A DNA stretch of 18,840 nt from the NCBI GenBank assembly GCA_937877455.1, contig CALFIU010000121.1, forward strand, positions 1-18,840, read 5' to 3'. Under the pieces are notes generated by a model that saw only the letters and a list, made by a program, of their open reading frames with translations, searched no databases and was not told where the DNA came from. How positions within the stretch are numbered: position 1 is the first letter of the stretch; each line of letters begins with the position of its first letter. The stretch comes from an uncultured Bacteroidales bacterium (GTDB taxonomy: Bacteria; Bacteroidota; Bacteroidia; Bacteroidales; UBA3824). The position numbers were made by a program, and so were the translations under genes. This document shows, one piece after another, positions 16,746-18,840 of this stretch.

Positions 16746-16753
16746 CAAATTTA
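16746..16753 (-). promoter_or_regulatory. Candidate -7 element for the thiL operon
   Basis: On the minus strand this reads TAAATTTG, an exact -7 match, about 78 bases upstream of the thiL ATG. No good -33 box is seen at the usual distance. It lies inside the leader of the divergent gene, so the two transcripts would overlap. A short inverted repeat, ACGC (16727-16730) and GCGT (16737-16740), covers its expected start point. Confidence 0.35.
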
Positions 16754-16760
16754 GAAAAAA

Positions 16761-17216
16761 ATGGTATCAAAAAAAATTACAATTTTGTTTTTATTTGTGG
16801 TTTTGCTTTGTTTGCAAACCTATGCACAACGTCAAACTTTTGATTTAAGCGATTTTAGTATGTTTCCACAAGACGAATCAGGAACAACAGCACATATAAA
16901 TTGCGACGAAAAACTAAAAAATATAGAAGAAAATCTTACTCAAGCCAACCTTAAACGCCAAGGTTATGGCTATAGCGTTCAAATATTTTTCGGTTCTGGC
17001 AACGATGCAAGGCTTCAAGCCGAAAATGCAAGAAAAAAATTTCTAACAAAGTTTTCGGATTACGAAGCTGCTATGGTTTATGAACCACCTTACTTCAAAG
17101 TAAGAGCTGGCAATTGCCGCACAAAACTTGAAGCTACAAAACTTAAAAAACTTTTTGCATCTGAATATCCGGGCTGTTTTATTGTAGAATGTAAAATATC
17201 ATACCCTGAATTATAA
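16761..17216 (+). CDS. Exported SPOR-domain protein
   Basis: The 151-residue protein has a Sec signal peptide (hydrophobic 6-18, likely cleavage after TYA at 22) and then a short acidic linker. Residues about 68-145 form a SPOR domain: YSVQIFFGSGNDARLQAENARK, the aromatic YEPPYFKVRAGNCRTKLEA strand-helix, and the closing FIVECKI strand. SPOR domains bind peptidoglycan glycan strands lacking stem peptides, as left by amidases. It should be a periplasmic or outer-membrane-associated wall-binding protein. It diverges from the thiL operon that includes other peptidoglycan functions. Length and layout are typical of small Bacteroidota SPOR proteins. Confidence 0.88.
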   Translation: MVSKKITILFLFVVLLCLQTYAQRQTFDLSDFSMFPQDESGTTAHINCDEKLKNIEENLTQANLKRQGYGYSVQIFFGSGNDARLQAENARKKFLTKFSDYEAAMVYEPPYFKVRAGNCRTKLEATKLKKLFASEYPGCFIVECKISYPEL

Positions 17217-17256
17217 TTTTAATTAACAAAAAAACTCATATTTCGTAAGTATTTTA

Positions 17257-17330
17257 AACACGGAAACCATTGATTTTTAAATACAATATAAATATGCTTT
17301 TATGTATATAAATTCTGTGCTTTCCGTGTT
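17257..17330. repeat. Spaced perfect inverted repeat between convergent genes
   Basis: AACACGGAAA at 17257-17266 and TTTCCGTGTT at 17321-17330 are perfect 10-bp inverted copies 54 bases apart. They lie between the SPOR gene and the channel gene, whose transcripts converge. There is no proper T-run after either arm, so it is not a classical terminator. It may be a short palindromic repeat element or the ends of a tiny mobile remnant. Confidence 0.6.
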
Positions 17331-17384
17331 AAAAAAATTTCACTTGCAAAAATTGAATACAAATATACTTTACTTCTGTAATTT

Positions 17385-17416
17385 AAAAATTTTCAAATAG
17401 TTAAAATATTTGAAAA
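17385..17416 (-). terminator. AT-rich terminator of the ion channel gene
   Basis: TTTTCAAATA (17390-17399) and TATTTGAAAA (17407-17416) form a perfect 10-bp stem with a 7-base loop. On the minus strand five T (17389-17385) follow. It lies 18 bases after the channel stop. The low G+C of the stem makes it weaker than the others. Confidence 0.55.
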
Positions 17417-17433
17417 CATCGAACAAAAAGCTA

Positions 17434-18225
17434 TTATTCTTTTTTATTATCTTTAAGTTCTTTTACCAACTGAGAAAGTTCATCAATTTTTTTGTTGAGC
17501 GAATTAATTTTTTCTTCAAGTTCGTCGTTATTGTCAGCAACCATAGAATCAACAAAAACCGAATTTACAATTGACAATCCAAAAATTCCACCAACAATTA
17601 ACAAAAAACTAAAATAAAATTTCACAATTGACCCAGCAATACCACCGCCAAGTGTCTCTGCAACTGTTTCGGGAATTTCGTACCAACCTTCAACTGTAAA
17701 CAATTTAAAAGTTGTATAAATACTTGAAATAGGATCGGCAAAATATTCGGGACAATAAATCTTAAAAAGAGAGCAACTTAGCAACGCAAAAATTATTATC
17801 ATAACTATAAAACCTGCAAAAACTGGTGCAGAATCTCTAAATGCAAGTTTTACACCTCGCGCAAGTTTGTCAATGTTTGGGAAAAACTTTATTACCCTAA
17901 AAAACTTAAATACACGTAATATTCTAAGGGTAAGCACAACAGACAGATTACTAACTTCGGGAAATATAATAGTTAAAAGCGATGGTAGAGAAATTATTGT
18001 TAATATAAAATCAAGTTTGTTCCAACCATCGGAAATATACTTAGGAAAACCATACGTACTTATTTTTATTATACATTCAATAACAAAAAGTATAGTTATA
18101 AACTGGTCTAAAAAACTTAGTATTTTACTGCTTTCAAACCCACTCTCTTGTAAAATTATAACAACAGCGTTGACAAAAACCAATCCAAGAATGACATTAT
18201 TGTTTAAAAATAATTTTTTTAGCAT
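17434..18225 (-). CDS. Single-domain voltage-gated cation channel
   Basis: The 263-residue protein has the six-helix plan of bacterial voltage-gated channels, working as a tetramer in the inner membrane. The S4 sensor runs from Arg101 through Arg104, Lys107, Arg110 and Lys113, one charge every third residue. The S3 region holds the conserved KLDF (70-73). The pore contains FKLFTVEGWYEIP (173-185) with a filter TVEGWYE (177-183), where NaChBac and NavAb have TLESW. A polar, Leu/Ile-heptad C-terminal coiled coil (about 233-260) fits the tetramer bundle of the family. Ion choice is uncertain; Gly after the filter Glu is found in calcium channels. It is a single gene between its own terminator and promoter. 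Confidence 0.88.
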   Translation of the reverse strand: MLKKLFLNNNVILGLVFVNAVVIILQESGFESSKILSFLDQFITILFVIECIIKISTYGFPKYISDGWNKLDFILTIISLPSLLTIIFPEVSNLSVVLTLRILRVFKFFRVIKFFPNIDKLARGVKLAFRDSAPVFAGFIVMIIIFALLSCSLFKIYCPEYFADPISSIYTTFKLFTVEGWYEIPETVAETLGGGIAGSIVKFYFSFLLIVGGIFGLSIVNSVFVDSMVADNNDELEEKINSLNKKIDELSQLVKELKDNKKE

Positions 18226-18259
18226 AACACTATTTTGTTAGTTACATTAGAAAAAGCGA

Positions 18260-18267
18260 CAAATATA
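18260..18267 (-). promoter_or_regulatory. Candidate -7 element for the channel gene
   Basis: The minus strand reads TATATTTG, an exact TAnnTTTG match, 34 bases before the ATG at 18225. A TTTG word at 18285-18282 is only 14 bases upstream, closer than usual for a -33 box. Confidence 0.35.
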
Positions 18268-18334
18268 AACAATAATTTATACAAATTTTATAATCGAAAA
18301 TAGGAAAAATTGGTTAGCAAAAAAAATTTATGAT

Positions 18335-18373
18335 AAAAAAACGCCCGAAAAAAAAAATATTTCTCGGACGTTT
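18335..18373 (-). terminator. Rho-independent terminator of the acyl-CoA dehydrogenase gene
   Basis: AAACGCCCGA (18339-18348) pairs with TCGGACGTTT (18364-18373) with one mismatch. On the minus strand a run of seven T follows (18341-18335). It lies 30 bases past the stop of the dehydrogenase gene. Confidence 0.75.
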
Positions 18374-18403
18374 AAATTTAAAAATAAACAGATGCTAATA
18401 TTT

Positions 18404-18840
18404 TTATCTTCTAAAAGCTTCCAAATCATCAGGTGAAGCGTTGTTAATGTATTCTTGTCTTTCGCGGTTTTGAGCAATAGCCGTTTTAAAGAATACACGC
18501 GCAACAGGAAGATACTTGCTATCGCGAACGCTATCGGTAAACAAAAGGTAAGAAATAATAATATTTCCCGCCATTTCTACAAGATTACGAGCCTGAAAAT
18601 CAACATATTCAAGATTTTTGTAACTTTCAACAGTTCTAACAGCATTTTCAAACTCTGCGGTCATTTGTTGAAGCTTAGCCTTTTCCCAAGCCAAAACTGT
18701 ATTACCATTTAGTTGCGAATCATAAAAACGCATTTGTTCGGCGTAAACACCTGTTGTAACACCTTTTATAGCAGCTACAACTTGCAATTGTGATGTACCT
18801 TCGTAAATGGTTGTGATTCTTGCGTCGCGTGTTAAACGTT
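18404..18840 (-). CDS. Acyl-CoA dehydrogenase, C-terminal part (partial)
   Basis: The frame is open to the right edge, so only the last 144 residues are present. The piece begins RLTRDARITTIYEGTSQLQV, the strongly conserved acyl-CoA dehydrogenase motif; the Glu of YEGT is the catalytic base position in medium-chain dehydrogenase. An all-helical C-terminal extension of about 120 residues follows, as in the longer (around 560-residue) Bacteroidales members. The TTG at 18787-18785 is not a start; the motif reads through it. The enzyme oxidises acyl-CoA to enoyl-CoA with FAD and passes electrons to ETF; the exact substrate is not readable here. It has a terminator of its own. Confidence 0.93.
   Translation of the reverse strand, partial: RLTRDARITTIYEGTSQLQVVAAIKGVTTGVYAEQMRFYDSQLNGNTVLAWEKAKLQQMTAEFENAVRTVESYKNLEYVDFQARNLVEMAGNIIISYLLFTDSVRDSKYLPVARVFFKTAIAQNRERQEYINNASPDDLEAFRR

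Noticed and set aside
16669..16770. A 34-residue hydrophobic N-terminal extension of ThiL
   Set aside because: ThiL is a soluble enzyme whose family start fits the ATG at 16668; the extension overlaps the divergent SPOR gene start and promoter elements.
17257..17330. The inverted repeat as a terminator for the SPOR gene
   Set aside because: The loop is 54 bases long and no T-run follows the second arm on either strand.
18404..18787. A complete small gene starting at the TTG 18787-18785
   Set aside because: The frame continues upstream through the conserved dehydrogenase motif to the window edge, so this is an internal codon.

Overview
The window is about 18.8 kb of very AT-rich DNA from a member of the Bacteroidota, most likely an anaerobe of the Bacteroidales type. 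The evidence is: promoters with the Bacteroidota -7 signature TAnnTTTG, absence of Shine-Dalgarno sequences before the starts, a full-length pyruvate:ferredoxin oxidoreductase (anaerobic carbon metabolism), a Bacteroidota-style SPOR lipoprotein-like secreted protein, and an acyl-CoA dehydrogenase of the family common in Bacteroidales. No tRNA, rRNA, CRISPR array, transposase or phage gene was found; the region looks chromosomal and mostly housekeeping.

Layout. Positions 1-114 hold the last codons of an unrecognised plus-strand gene. A minus-strand pair (233-1463) encodes two related exported proteins, one a lipoprotein, with the same two-part beta/OB-like plan and different low-complexity inserts; a hairpin terminator closes the pair. 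After a 372-base divergent spacer comes nifJ (1836-5372, plus) with its own terminator. Next is a 10-20% GC spacer with a good promoter driving a 69-residue orphan protein (5925-6134), followed at once by a strikingly GC-rich element that can fold in mutually exclusive ways, and a terminator. yebC (6353-7108, plus) follows with its own promoter and shares a two-way terminator with the long minus-strand cluster.

The minus-strand cluster (transcribed 16668 to 7166) has five tightly packed genes: thiL, a SpoIID/LytB-domain protein, an AmpG-like muropeptide permease, a 1525-residue AsmA/DUF748-like envelope protein, and a MurC-like Mur ligase. The junctions overlap by 14 bases, touch, overlap by 32 bases, and are separated by 15 bases, so one transcript is likely. 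Three of the five point to peptidoglycan turnover: cleaving or modifying muropeptides, importing them, and rebuilding a UDP-MurNAc-type precursor. The AsmA-like protein suggests an added link to outer-membrane lipid supply. ThiL at the head provides thiamine diphosphate, which is also the cofactor of the NifJ enzyme in the same window, though that link may be coincidence.

Divergent from thiL is a SPOR-domain exported protein (16761-17216) that should bind peptidoglycan. It converges on a minus-strand single-domain voltage-gated cation channel (17434-18225) whose pore carries an EGW rather than ESW filter. The window ends inside the 3' part of an acyl-CoA dehydrogenase (18404 to beyond 18840, minus).

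The strongest candidates for something undescribed are the GC-rich switch-like element at 6152-6217 with its orphan small protein, and the compact thiL-peptidoglycan-AsmA operon. All functional statements rest on reading motifs by eye; no database search was run.
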